A stretch of 9,651 bases of DNA from positions 1 through 9,651 of the forward strand of contig WLCS01000027.1 in assembly GCA_009705185.1 (NCBI GenBank), written 5' to 3'. This DNA comes from Actinomycetota bacterium (GTDB taxonomy: Bacteria; Actinomycetota; Actinomycetes; Nanopelagicales; Nanopelagicaceae). The translations under genes and the position numbers were made by a program. Shown here piece after piece: positions 1 to 7,672 of the stretch (the stretch's first letter is position 1; every line of letters begins with the position of its first letter). Under the pieces are notes generated by a model. It saw only the letters and a program-made list of their open reading frames with translations, had not been told where the DNA came from and did not search any database.

Positions 1-453
1 CAGAAATTGCTCGCAGAAGATTGGGGCGTCGCTGCATCAGTGTGGTCAGTTACTTCATGGAATGAACTTCGTCGTGATGGTCTTTCTGTAGATCGTCACA
101 ACATGCTCAACCCACGCGATAAGAAAACTGCATACGTGTATGACAAACTCAAGGGAACTGAAGGTCCTGTCATCGCTGTTTCAGACTTCATGCGCGCTGT
201 GCAAGATCAAATCTCTCCATGGGTTCCAAATCAATTCCATTCACTTGGAACAGATGGTTTTGGTTTATCTGATACTCGCGGCGCACTTCGTCGCCACTTC
301 AAGGTAGATGCAGAATCAATCGTTGTTGCAACTCTTGCCGAACTTGCCAAGGCGGGAGAAGTAAAAGAGTCCGTAATCCAGGAAGCTATTGATAAGTATC
401 GTATTTTCGATGTACGTTCAGCAGATGCTGGCAACACCGAAGGTTCAGGTTGA
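1..453 (+). CDS. aceE: Pyruvate dehydrogenase E1 component, C-terminal fragment (5' end outside window)
   Basis: This is the last 150 codons of the thiamine-diphosphate E1 subunit of the cytoplasmic pyruvate dehydrogenase complex, which decarboxylates pyruvate and passes the acetyl group to the lipoyl E2. The frame is open from base 1 and ends with TGA at 451-453. The segment matches the C-terminal domain of homodimeric AceE: WGVAASVWSVTSWNELRRDG, then DRHNMLNP, the LGTDGFGLSDTR stretch, RRHFKVDAESIVVA and a closing helix (EAIDKYRIFDV). Homodimeric E1 is the type found in actinobacteria and enterobacteria, unlike the alpha/beta E1 of Firmicutes. The thiamine-diphosphate site lies upstream and cannot be checked. 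The TTG at position 7 is not the start. The last bases of the gene hold the ribosome-binding site and start codon of glgE, so the two genes are probably co-transcribed. Confidence 0.95.
   Translation, partial: QKLLAEDWGVAASVWSVTSWNELRRDGLSVDRHNMLNPRDKKTAYVYDKLKGTEGPVIAVSDFMRAVQDQISPWVPNQFHSLGTDGFGLSDTRGALRRHFKVDAESIVVATLAELAKAGEVKESVIQEAIDKYRIFDVRSADAGNTEGSG
439..443 (+). promoter_or_regulatory. Ribosome-binding site for glgE inside the end of aceE
   Basis: GAAGG lies 6 bases before the TTG at 450, a good Shine-Dalgarno match at a normal distance. It supports the TTG start of glgE, which overlaps the aceE stop as TTGA, and suggests that ribosomes finishing aceE can re-initiate on glgE. Confidence 0.55.
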
Positions 454-2414
454 TTAATCGCATCCCTGTCACTGATATCTCCCCCACTGTTTATTTCGGG
501 GGAGAATTTGTTCCTGTAAAAGCAGTTCCCGGTGAAGAAATTCCCGTGTATGCAACTGTTTTTCGTGAAGGCCATGATCTTCTTGGGGCGCAAGTTCTTC
601 TCTTTGATTCGTCAGGAAAAGAAATTCAGCGTTCAATCATGCGCGAGAAATGGCATGGGGGCGATCAGTACCTAGGCTCAGTAAAAATAACTTCTCAAGG
701 CGATTTCACATTTGCCATTGAATCCTACGATCATCCTTTTGCAACCTGGGTCCACGATGCGGAAATTAAGATTCCTGCAGATATTGATGCAGAGCTCATG
801 TGCACTATTGGTAAGAAAATCTTCGAAGATAAGTTGGCTGAAGATCCTTCTGCTAAATCACTTTTGGCACCGATAGTGAAGCTACTCGGGGATTCAACAC
901 TTTCGCCTATGAATCGTTTTTCTCAAGCAACGACTGAAGAGCTTCGTGAGTATTTTGAAATCAATCCACTGCGCCGTTTGATCTCAATAACCGAGCGATT
1001 CCCGATTAGATCTGACCATCCGCGCGCGCTTATTGGCTCTTGGTATGAATTCTTCCCACGCAGCGAAGGTGCGAAGGTCGAAAAAGACGGCAGCATTACA
1101 AGCGGAACTTTCAAGACTGCAGAGAAGCGACTTCCAGCAGTTGCAGCCATGGGCTTTGACATTCTCTACCTTCCTCCAGTGCATCCAATCGGAACTAAAT
1201 TCCGTAAAGGAAAGAACAATTCATTAACTCCAACTGCAACTGATCCTGGAGTTCCTTGGGCAATTGGAAATAAAGAAGGTGGTCACGATGCAATTAATCC
1301 TGCACTCGGCACACTTTCAGATTTTGAAAGCTTTATAAAGAGTGCAAAGAAAAATGGGCTTGAAGTCGCAATGGACTTTGCTCTTCAAGCTTCACCTGAT
1401 CATCCGTGGGCAACAGAACATCCTGAATTCTTTACAACTCGCCCAGATGGTTCGATTGCATACGCAGAGAATCCACCAAAGAAGTATCAAGACATTTACC
1501 CGATTAACTTCGATAATGATTATTCAGGAATTGTTAATGAAACTCTGCGCTTACTTCGATTCTGGATCTCAAAAGGCGTCTCGGTTTTCAGAGTTGATAA
1601 TCCTCATACTAAAACAGTCCAGTTCTGGACTGATGTCTTAGCAACGATTCACAAAGAAAGCCCAGATGTAGTTTTCCTTGCCGAGGCATTTACAAAGCCT
1701 TCAATGATGCACGCACTAGGAAAAGCAGGATTCCACCAGTCATATACATATTTCACCTGGCGCACCAGTAAGCAAGAACTGACCGAGTATGCAAACGAAG
1801 TTGCACATGGAACCAGTGCATTCTTCAGGCCAAACTTCTGGGTTAATACTCCTGACATTCTGCCTTTCCATCTTCAAACTGGGAATCCAGCAATATTTGC
1901 AATCCGTGCAGCCCTAGCAGCAACTCTTACTCCTTCGTGGGGAATGTATGCGGGCTACGAGCTATACGAACACCGCAAATTCAAAGAGGGTGGCGAAGAA
2001 TATTTAGATTCTGAAAAGTATGAAATCAAGGTTCGTGACTGGGAGGGTGCAGAGAAGAAGAAGATCACGTTGGCACCTTTTATTGCCCAACTTAATTCAA
2101 TCCGCAAAAAGAACGTTGCGCTTCAACGTCTTCGCAACTTGCGATTCCACAACACAGATAACGATTCCATCATTGCTTATTCAAAGCGCGAGGGCGAAAA
2201 TCTCATTCTCATTGTTGTAAACCTTGACCCAAATTTTGCTCAAGAAACACATATCCATTGGGATATGAATGAACTCGGTATTGCTGCCGATAACTTTAAG
2301 GTAACGGATTTAATTGATGGTGCCGACTACCAATGGTCGCCTCACACATATGTTCGCCTTGATCCAACGAGAATGTCTGGCAAAGTTGTTCACATTGCGC
2401 AGGTAAAGCTTTAA
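450..2414 (+). CDS. glgE: Alpha-1,4-glucan:maltose-1-phosphate maltosyltransferase (GlgE, GH13_3)
   Basis: GlgE transfers maltosyl units from alpha-maltose-1-phosphate to the non-reducing end of alpha-1,4-glucan in the cytoplasm. The protein has 654 residues, near the usual 650-700. The N-terminal beta domain (about 1-110) has the family signature KAVPGEEIPVYATVFREGHD. The catalytic barrel follows, with YLPPVHPIG near 240, NNSLTPTATDPGVPWAIG near 256-273 and ENPPKKYQDIYPINFD near 340-355. The predicted nucleophile is D383 (FRVDNPHTK), the acid/base E412 (FLAEAF) and the third carboxylate D469 (NTPDILPFH). Their spacings of 29 and 57 residues equal those of D394, E423 and D480 in Streptomyces coelicolor GlgE. 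A beta domain closes the protein from about 560. The TTG start at 450 overlaps the aceE stop (TTGA), has a Shine-Dalgarno match, and begins close to the conserved RIPVTDISP segment. glgB follows after a few bases. No treS or pep2 is visible. Confidence 0.96.
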   Translation: MINRIPVTDISPTVYFGGEFVPVKAVPGEEIPVYATVFREGHDLLGAQVLLFDSSGKEIQRSIMREKWHGGDQYLGSVKITSQGDFTFAIESYDHPFATWVHDAEIKIPADIDAELMCTIGKKIFEDKLAEDPSAKSLLAPIVKLLGDSTLSPMNRFSQATTEELREYFEINPLRRLISITERFPIRSDHPRALIGSWYEFFPRSEGAKVEKDGSITSGTFKTAEKRLPAVAAMGFDILYLPPVHPIGTKFRKGKNNSLTPTATDPGVPWAIGNKEGGHDAINPALGTLSDFESFIKSAKKNGLEVAMDFALQASPDHPWATEHPEFFTTRPDGSIAYAENPPKKYQDIYPINFDNDYSGIVNETLRLLRFWISKGVSVFRVDNPHTKTVQFWTDVLATIHKESPDVVFLAEAFTKPSMMHALGKAGFHQSYTYFTWRTSKQELTEYANEVAHGTSAFFRPNFWVNTPDILPFHLQTGNPAIFAIRAALAATLTPSWGMYAGYELYEHRKFKEGGEEYLDSEKYEIKVRDWEGAEKKKITLAPFIAQLNSIRKKNVALQRLRNLRFHNTDNDSIIAYSKREGENLILIVVNLDPNFAQETHIHWDMNELGIAADNFKVTDLIDGADYQWSPHTYVRLDPTRMSGKVVHIAQVKL

Positions 2415-2422
2415 CATTGCGC

Positions 2423-4363
2423 ATGTCTTTCTTCTCCCGCCTATTTAAGAGTTCGGGCTCGACACATGAAGAAAACTCACAATTCCAGCCTGCATCATTT
2501 CTCAATCCTCATTCAACACTAGGTGAATTAGATTTTCATTTAATTTCCGAAGGTCGCCATGAAAGATTATGGGACGCTCTCGGTGCGCACATACTTCGAG
2601 ACAATGATGGCGCGCTACTCGGAACTGCATTCTCTGTGTGGGCGCCTAATGCTCAAGCAGTAAGTCTTGTCTGCGATAACAATTTCTGGGATCGCAATAC
2701 ACATCCCATGATCCGACAGGGTTCATCTGGAATCTGGGAAATATTCATCAGCGACCTTGGTGTGAATACTCGTTATAAGTTTGCAATTTGTGGACCTAAT
2801 GGCCAGTGGGTAGATCACGCCGACCCAATGGCGCGTGCGACAGAACATCCGCCACAGACTGCTTCAGTTGTAACCGAAAGTAATTACACATGGAATGACA
2901 CACAATGGATGCAAGAGCGAGCAATTTACCAACCGTGGCGTTCAGCAGTTTCTGTATATGAAGTCCATGCTGGTTCATGGCGTCCAGGCCTTAGTTATAT
3001 CCAAATGGCAGAAGAGTTGGTCAATTACGTACGCGATCACCACTTCACGCATGTTGAATTCTTGCCAATTACTGAACATCCGTATTCGCCATCATGGGGC
3101 TACCAAGTAACTTCATTCTTTGCTCCTACCTCTCGTTTTGGTTCGCCTGATGAATTTAGATATTTAGTTGATGCTCTGCACCAAGCCGGTATCGGAGTAA
3201 TTCTCGATTGGGTTCCTGCGCACTTTCCAAAAGATGAATGGGCACTTGCGCAATTTGATGGAACTGCCTTATATGAACATGCAGACCCACGTTTAGGTGA
3301 GCACCCTGATTGGGGCACTCTCATCTTCAACTTTGGTCGCAATGAAGTCCGTAACTTCCTTGTTGCAAGTGCGCTCTATTGGTTAGAAGAATTTCACATT
3401 GATGGTCTTCGTGTAGATGCCGTGGCATCGATGCTTTATTTAGATTATTCGCGAAAAGAAGGCGAATGGTTACCAAATAAGAATGGTGGCCGTGAAAACC
3501 TTGAAGCAGTTCAGCTTCTACAAGAAGCAACATCAACTGCTTATAAGCATCATCAAGGCATCATGATGATTGCCGAAGAATCAACAGCATGGAGCGGAGT
3601 TACCAAAGACACCTCCAGCGGTGGTCTTGGTTTCGGCTTCAAATGGAATATGGGTTGGATGCATGACACTCTCGAATATCTGCAGCACGAACCAATCCAT
3701 CGCATGTATCACCACAATGAAATTACATTCTCAATCTTGTATGCCTGGTCTGAAAACTTTATGTTGCCACTTTCTCACGATGAAGTTGTTCATGGAAAAG
3801 GTTCACTTGTAAACAAATTCCCCGGAGATCGCTGGCAGAAACTTGCAACACTGCGCGCACTATATGGATTTATGTGGGCTCATCCTGGAAAGAAACTTCT
3901 CTTCATGGGGCAAGAGTGGGCGCAAAATGATGAGTGGAGCCAAGAAGCTGGCTTGCAGTGGCACCTGACTGAATTCGATGAACATAAGGGCGTGCAAAAG
4001 GTTGTTGCTGATATCAACCGCACTTACAAGAGCCATCCATCATTGTGGGAGAAAGATATTTCAGCCGATGGTTTTCAGTGGATTGTCGGTGACGATGGCG
4101 CAGGTAATACATTGGCATTTACTCGTTGGTCAGATAAAGGAATTCCGGTAGTTTGTATTACTAACTTCTCCCCCGTGCCTCAAGAGCAATATCGTTTGAG
4201 AATGCCTGTCTCTGGGGTCTGGCGAGAAGTTCTCAATACTGATGATTTGAAATATGGCGGTAGTGGGGTTATTAATAATTCGTTTGCCGTGGATGTAGAT
4301 ACAGACTTATACACAACTTTACGTGTTCCGCCTCTAGCCACAATTTGGTTGGAACGCGTTTAA
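2423..4363 (+). CDS. glgB: 1,4-alpha-glucan branching enzyme (GlgB, GH13_9)
   Basis: GlgB cuts alpha-1,4 chains and rejoins them as alpha-1,6 branches, acting on the product of the adjacent GlgE. Numbered from the ATG at 2423 (646 residues), a CBM48 domain covers about 53-150 (GTAFSVWAPNAQAVSLV), the GH13 barrel about 165-545, and a C-terminal beta domain the rest. The predicted nucleophile is D332 (DGLRVDAVASML), the acid/base E385 (MIAEESTAW) and the third carboxylate D453 (LPLSHDEVVHG). The spacings of 53 and 68 match D405, E458 and D526 of E. coli GlgB. YEVHAGSW and the PITEHPYSPSWGYQ segment are also family marks. The protein is about 80 residues shorter than E. coli GlgB because the extra N-terminal N1 domain is missing. 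An in-frame TTG at 2417 would add two residues; I prefer the ATG. The stop codon overlaps that of the convergent MFS gene. Confidence 0.96.
   Translation: MSFFSRLFKSSGSTHEENSQFQPASFLNPHSTLGELDFHLISEGRHERLWDALGAHILRDNDGALLGTAFSVWAPNAQAVSLVCDNNFWDRNTHPMIRQGSSGIWEIFISDLGVNTRYKFAICGPNGQWVDHADPMARATEHPPQTASVVTESNYTWNDTQWMQERAIYQPWRSAVSVYEVHAGSWRPGLSYIQMAEELVNYVRDHHFTHVEFLPITEHPYSPSWGYQVTSFFAPTSRFGSPDEFRYLVDALHQAGIGVILDWVPAHFPKDEWALAQFDGTALYEHADPRLGEHPDWGTLIFNFGRNEVRNFLVASALYWLEEFHIDGLRVDAVASMLYLDYSRKEGEWLPNKNGGRENLEAVQLLQEATSTAYKHHQGIMMIAEESTAWSGVTKDTSSGGLGFGFKWNMGWMHDTLEYLQHEPIHRMYHHNEITFSILYAWSENFMLPLSHDEVVHGKGSLVNKFPGDRWQKLATLRALYGFMWAHPGKKLLFMGQEWAQNDEWSQEAGLQWHLTEFDEHKGVQKVVADINRTYKSHPSLWEKDISADGFQWIVGDDGAGNTLAFTRWSDKGIPVVCITNFSPVPQEQYRLRMPVSGVWREVLNTDDLKYGGSGVINNSFAVDVDTDLYTTLRVPPLATIWLERV
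4360..4363. other. Interlocked stop codons of convergent glgB and the MFS gene (TTAA)
   Basis: The palindrome TTAA carries TAA for glgB on the plus strand (4361-4363) and TAA for the MFS gene on the minus strand (4362-4360). No space remains for a terminator between the genes, so each transcript must run into the opposite gene. Confidence 0.9.
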
Positions 4364-5565
4364 TTCTTAGCTTTCGATCCTTCACGAAGTGAGTCTGTGA
4401 AATACACAGCTGCAAGCATCATTGCGGCTGGAATCATCATGGCAAGTGCAATTGATCCAGTGAATTGAATCGTCCAAGCAACTACCCACTTCACAACAAA
4501 AGTAAGTACGTTATTCACTACACCGAATTGACCAACAACGACAGCGCTAGGTTGTGAAGATCTACGATTTGCTGCTGCAAAAAATGCTGGTCCTGTAAAT
4601 GAAGAACCTAAGCCAGCTATACCGAAACCCAGGATGAAGAGGGCGTATGACCACCATTTAAGCGAAGCAGGTAAATGAGTTGCAATGATGATGCAGATTC
4701 CAAATCCTAGGCCTGCAAAGATTACTGCTCGCTTTACCAAGAGATGGATAGGAGTTCGCACCAATAACTTTTCAATAGACAATCTTCCAAGGATCATAAA
4801 TGCAGTAAAGACGATGAAGGGTGCCGCGCTTAAACTTCCCGAAAGATCTAACCGTTCCTTAGTAAAGATAGTTCCCCAGTCTCCTAAGGCAAATTCAAGA
4901 TAAACGGCGCAGGCCATACCAAGACTTACTGGCCAATCAATTTTGAATGAAGTAAATATCTCTTTCACTGAATAGTCATGCTCTGAATCTTCGTTGGCTA
5001 GCAAAAGATGCGGACGTAATTTTAAAGTCATAGCTGTCATTGCAATGGCAAGAGCGATACAGAGAATATCGATATGGGCTATCAAGCTTAGATGCCCAAT
5101 AAGTAGGCCAGAGACAATTGCTGTACTCAGTGAACCAGCGCTCCAGTAACCAGCAGTCGTAATTACTAGATTGATCTTGGTGCGCTCAAGAAAATGAAAA
5201 CTATGGGAATTCAAACAGACGTGAACTGCGGTAATTCCAAAACCGAAGGCGATATTAAAGATCAAGAACAAGAAACTTGAATGAATATGTACAAGTAGTC
5301 CAAGACTAGAAAAGAGAATTCCAATTGAAGCCAAGGAAACTTTGAGCGCACCGTACTTGTGAATAATGTGGCCGACAGTAAGAAGTCCAAAGAATGCACC
5401 AATAGACCCAGTACTCATGATCGAGCCAAACGCACCGTTGTTAAGCCCTAGATTGGCTTTGACCTCAGGAAATCGCGGGATCCAAGACATGATTGCGAAA
5501 CCAAAACAGAAAAAAAGTGCGTGGAGCAATCTCTGTTCTGTTTTATTGGACAAGCTGTGATTCAT
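4360..5565 (-). CDS. Major facilitator superfamily (MFS) transporter, substrate unknown
   Basis: This is a 401-residue hydrophobic membrane protein with about twelve predicted membrane segments, roughly at 12-31, 43-65, 74-92, 96-117, 133-157, 162-183, 212-232, 246-264, 275-297, 303-321, 344-368 and 369-389. A polar central loop (about 184-211, with NEDSEHDYS) separates the two six-helix halves, as in the MFS. The early SWIPRFPEVKANLGLNNGAFG segment and the second-half pattern ending in FMILGRLSIEKLL resemble the YbjJ-like branch of the MFS, for which substrate prediction is unreliable. The ATG start at 5565 overlaps the stop of the upstream YbbN-like gene by one base (TGATG); an in-frame TTG at 5568 would add one residue and give a 4-base overlap. 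No Shine-Dalgarno match is obvious, so translation is probably coupled. It is the last gene of the leftward cluster. The MFS assignment is firm and the substrate is not. Confidence 0.88.
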   Translation of the reverse strand: MNHSLSNKTEQRLLHALFFCFGFAIMSWIPRFPEVKANLGLNNGAFGSIMSTGSIGAFFGLLTVGHIIHKYGALKVSLASIGILFSSLGLLVHIHSSFLFLIFNIAFGFGITAVHVCLNSHSFHFLERTKINLVITTAGYWSAGSLSTAIVSGLLIGHLSLIAHIDILCIALAIAMTAMTLKLRPHLLLANEDSEHDYSVKEIFTSFKIDWPVSLGMACAVYLEFALGDWGTIFTKERLDLSGSLSAAPFIVFTAFMILGRLSIEKLLVRTPIHLLVKRAVIFAGLGFGICIIIATHLPASLKWWSYALFILGFGIAGLGSSFTGPAFFAAANRRSSQPSAVVVGQFGVVNNVLTFVVKWVVAWTIQFTGSIALAMMIPAAMMLAAVYFTDSLREGSKAKN

Positions 5566-6425
5566 CAAAAAAGCGCATTCGCTAACGCTGCTCGCGCCTT
5601 AATGACTCGAGGATCTGCAGGATCTACAAGCCCAAATAATTCGAGAAGGCGGTCTTTCACAACTTTTTGCTCATTACCATCCAGAATTGTTACAAGTCTG
5701 AGCAATCTTTCAAATGCTGGTTCAAGGTAACCGCTCATTACTTCAACATCTGCGCATTGAAGTTGTATAGCAATTTCATCAGGGTGGCGAACGGCATCTT
5801 CCATCACTTTTTGGCCATCGACGCCTTCGGTTCTGATGAGTAACTGCACTTGTGCTAAACCAAGTTTTGCAAAGTTATCGCTTGGCTTACGAGCTAACAA
5901 CCGCTTGTATGCAGCTTCTGCCGTTGCGTAATCTCCTTGATCCAGTGCCGCAAGTGCTTCATCTTCTTCAGGTTCAGTTGCCTCTACTGGTTCTTCGCCG
6001 ATTCCTTGTTGCGCAGCAAGAGTTAAAATCTTATTGATGACTTCTCTTAACTGAGTTTCTGACAGCGCTTGCTCAAGAAATGGAATTGCTTGTCCGCCAA
6101 TAAATACAACTCCGTATGGAATTGTTCGTGCTTGCAGAGCTTGCGCTACTGGTGCTTGGGTATCAATATCAACAGTTGCCAATATCCACTTTTTATTATC
6201 TGCAGATTCCAAATTTCCAAGCGCACGGAGAGTTTCTACAGATTCGATTGAACGTGCAGACCAGCAGAGCACGACGACCGGCTTTGTTGAAGAAAGTGGA
6301 AGTATTTCAGCCTGCAAATTTTCCGCAGTCACTACTAAACCAGGCATTACTGTGGATGTATCGGGCGCAGGTTTACCCAATGAACTGAGATCTACAGCTT
6401 GGGAAAAATTTGGTGGGAGGCTCAC
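5565..6425 (-). CDS. ybbN: Thioredoxin-fold and TPR protein, YbbN/CnoX-like co-chaperone without CXXC
   Basis: This 286-residue protein is probably cytoplasmic, since no signal peptide or membrane segment is seen. Residues about 30-140 form a thioredoxin-like domain: the strand before the usual active site (KPVVVLCWSARS, 48-59), the ATVDIDTQ strand near 83-90, and the probable cis-proline in RTIPYGVVFIGG (100-111). Where thioredoxins have WCGPC, this protein has W55-S-A-R-S59, so the redox cysteine pair is absent. An acidic linker (EEPVEATEPEEDEALAA, 144-160) leads to TPR-like helices (LDQGDYATAEAAYKRLLARKPSD, about 161-183) and further helices to the end. This layout matches YbbN/CnoX, a thioredoxin-TPR protein that acts as a holdase with chaperones in E. 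coli. A holdase or scaffold role here is inference. The GTG start overlaps the DUF4032 stop (GTGA), and the MFS start overlaps this stop, so the three genes are coupled. Confidence 0.85.
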   Translation of the reverse strand: MSLPPNFSQAVDLSSLGKPAPDTSTVMPGLVVTAENLQAEILPLSSTKPVVVLCWSARSIESVETLRALGNLESADNKKWILATVDIDTQAPVAQALQARTIPYGVVFIGGQAIPFLEQALSETQLREVINKILTLAAQQGIGEEPVEATEPEEDEALAALDQGDYATAEAAYKRLLARKPSDNFAKLGLAQVQLLIRTEGVDGQKVMEDAVRHPDEIAIQLQCADVEVMSGYLEPAFERLLRLVTILDGNEQKVVKDRLLELFGLVDPADPRVIKARAALANALF

Positions 6426-7672
6426 TGCTGCATCATGCCACTGACGGGCACTCCGACGCCAGAATCTTGGCGGAATGGAAGCACTTCAGTGATAAATGAT
6501 TTTGCTGCGAATTCAAGACCCACATCATGTCCAGCTTTTTCACTTAAGTACCAACGGTGTTCTAGCGTTTCGTGGAAAAATTGCGCAGCTTCAATTCTCC
6601 CAGCGAGTTCAGCTGGAATGAGATTTACGGTTGGCATGAAAACTTCTGTCAACCAACGTCGTGCAGATTCTGCAATAGGTGGCTTTGGAGATTTCTCACG
6701 ACCTCTATATCGATCAAATGATGCAAGCAATCTCTTGGCTTGAAGTTCTTCGGTATCCAAGCCCATCAATTCTCTTAAACGGTTTTTGTGATAACCCGAT
6801 GCAACAAGTTTTGGCTGGAAAACTAACTTTCCAGCACCTTCTCCTTCTTCCATTGATACCGAAACTTCTTCAACGGTAAAGCCAAGATCATGTAACTGTC
6901 GCATTGCACGTTCAACCGCATGACGGTCATTTGGATCAAGAACTTGTCTATCTTTAAGAGCAGACCACAAACGGTGATAACGCTTAATCAGCGCAGTACT
7001 CGCGCGAATTGGATCCATGCCGGGGTAGAGAACTCCAGAAAGTTGTAAGTCTTCCAGCTCGGCTGCAACGTTAAAGTGAGCGATTTCTAGGTCGTGTTCG
7101 CGTTGTCCTGCAGTAAGTGATTTTTGAAATTCGCCAGTTTCAGCATCTACCAAGTAGGCAGCAAAACCTTCAGCATCTCTACGGAATAAAGTGTTCGAAA
7201 GCGAACAATCTCCCCACCAGAAACCAAGTAGATGTAATCGCACAAGTAACAGAGCCAGTGCATTAGCCATCAGAGTCACATCTTCAGCAGTGACATTCTT
7301 ATCGCTGAGTACAACACGATATGGAAGTGAATACGGCAGGAATCGCGTGACTAATGCACATGGCAATTCTTCTCCGCTGTTATCTGTACGTCCTTCAATT
7401 ACTGCGATCGACTGCACGCTAGGAGAATCTAATTGGGTGAGCTCTCGTAAAATTTTGTACTCTCGATTAGCAAATTCAGATACCGTCTCTTTAACCGCAT
7501 ACACCTCTGCATCCGGGTCATCGGTAGAACGGACCAATCGCACGATGTGCCGAGAGATTCCTCGCTTCTCAGCGAGCATCGGATCTTCGGGCCATTCCTC
7601 TAATGGTTGATTCCAAGGGAGCCCAGTAACCGCGGCAATCTCTTCGCCAAGTCCAGTTATTCGTAGCGCCAT
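6422..7672 (-). CDS. DUF4032 protein with kinase-like (LPS/Kdo-kinase type) N-terminal half, function unknown
   Basis: This 416-residue protein, probably cytoplasmic, matches the actinobacterial DUF4032 family. The N-terminal half has the marks of a protein-kinase-like fold of the lipopolysaccharide kinase type: K61 in VYAVKE as candidate ATP-binding lysine, E71 in NREYKIL as its partner, the loop GDCSLSNTLF with D155 and N160 as candidate catalytic base and metal ligand, and D176 in YLVDAETGE in the DFG position. GISRHIVRLVR near 38-48 and RFLPYSLPYR near 110-119 are also characteristic. The C-terminal half (about 240-400) is the DUF4032 region proper. The substrate is unknown. I chose the ATG at 7672 (MALRITGLGEE) because it is where family similarity begins; an upstream in-frame start at 7741 would run into the divergent AI-2E gene. 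The gene heads the leftward cluster and overlaps the YbbN-like gene by four bases. A weak GAGAG Shine-Dalgarno match lies 10 bases before the ATG. Confidence 0.87.
   Translation of the reverse strand: MALRITGLGEEIAAVTGLPWNQPLEEWPEDPMLAEKRGISRHIVRLVRSTDDPDAEVYAVKETVSEFANREYKILRELTQLDSPSVQSIAVIEGRTDNSGEELPCALVTRFLPYSLPYRVVLSDKNVTAEDVTLMANALALLLVRLHLLGFWWGDCSLSNTLFRRDAEGFAAYLVDAETGEFQKSLTAGQREHDLEIAHFNVAAELEDLQLSGVLYPGMDPIRASTALIKRYHRLWSALKDRQVLDPNDRHAVERAMRQLHDLGFTVEEVSVSMEEGEGAGKLVFQPKLVASGYHKNRLRELMGLDTEELQAKRLLASFDRYRGREKSPKPPIAESARRWLTEVFMPTVNLIPAELAGRIEAAQFFHETLEHRWYLSEKAGHDVGLEFAAKSFITEVLPFRQDSGVGVPVSGMMQQ

Noticed and set aside
231..593. A 120-codon minus-strand open frame across the aceE/glgE junction
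   Set aside because: It is antisense to two conserved enzymes and has no motif; it is a shadow of their reading frames.
5560..5590. On the minus strand, a 4-bp stem (AGCG-AATG-CGCT) followed by six T at the end of the YbbN-like gene, which could be a terminator or a slip site fusing it in frame to the MFS protein
   Set aside because: A 4-bp stem is too short for a credible intrinsic terminator. The T run is not a canonical slippery heptamer in the reading frame, and the MFS gene has its own start codon in TGATG.
6399..6743. A 114-codon plus-strand open frame across the YbbN-like/DUF4032 junction
   Set aside because: It is antisense to two well-supported genes and has no family resemblance.
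7191..7610. A 139-codon open frame on the plus strand opposite the DUF4032 gene
   Set aside because: It lies wholly antisense to a well-supported gene, its translation is low-complexity and rich in serine, threonine and arginine, and it shows no recognisable domain.
6422..7672. The DUF4032 protein as the missing maltokinase Pep2 for GlgE
   Set aside because: Its motifs (GDCSLSNTLF, VDAETGE) are those of DUF4032 rather than Pep2. The family also occurs, as far as I recall, in actinobacteria that have Pep2, and the gene is not in the glgE operon.
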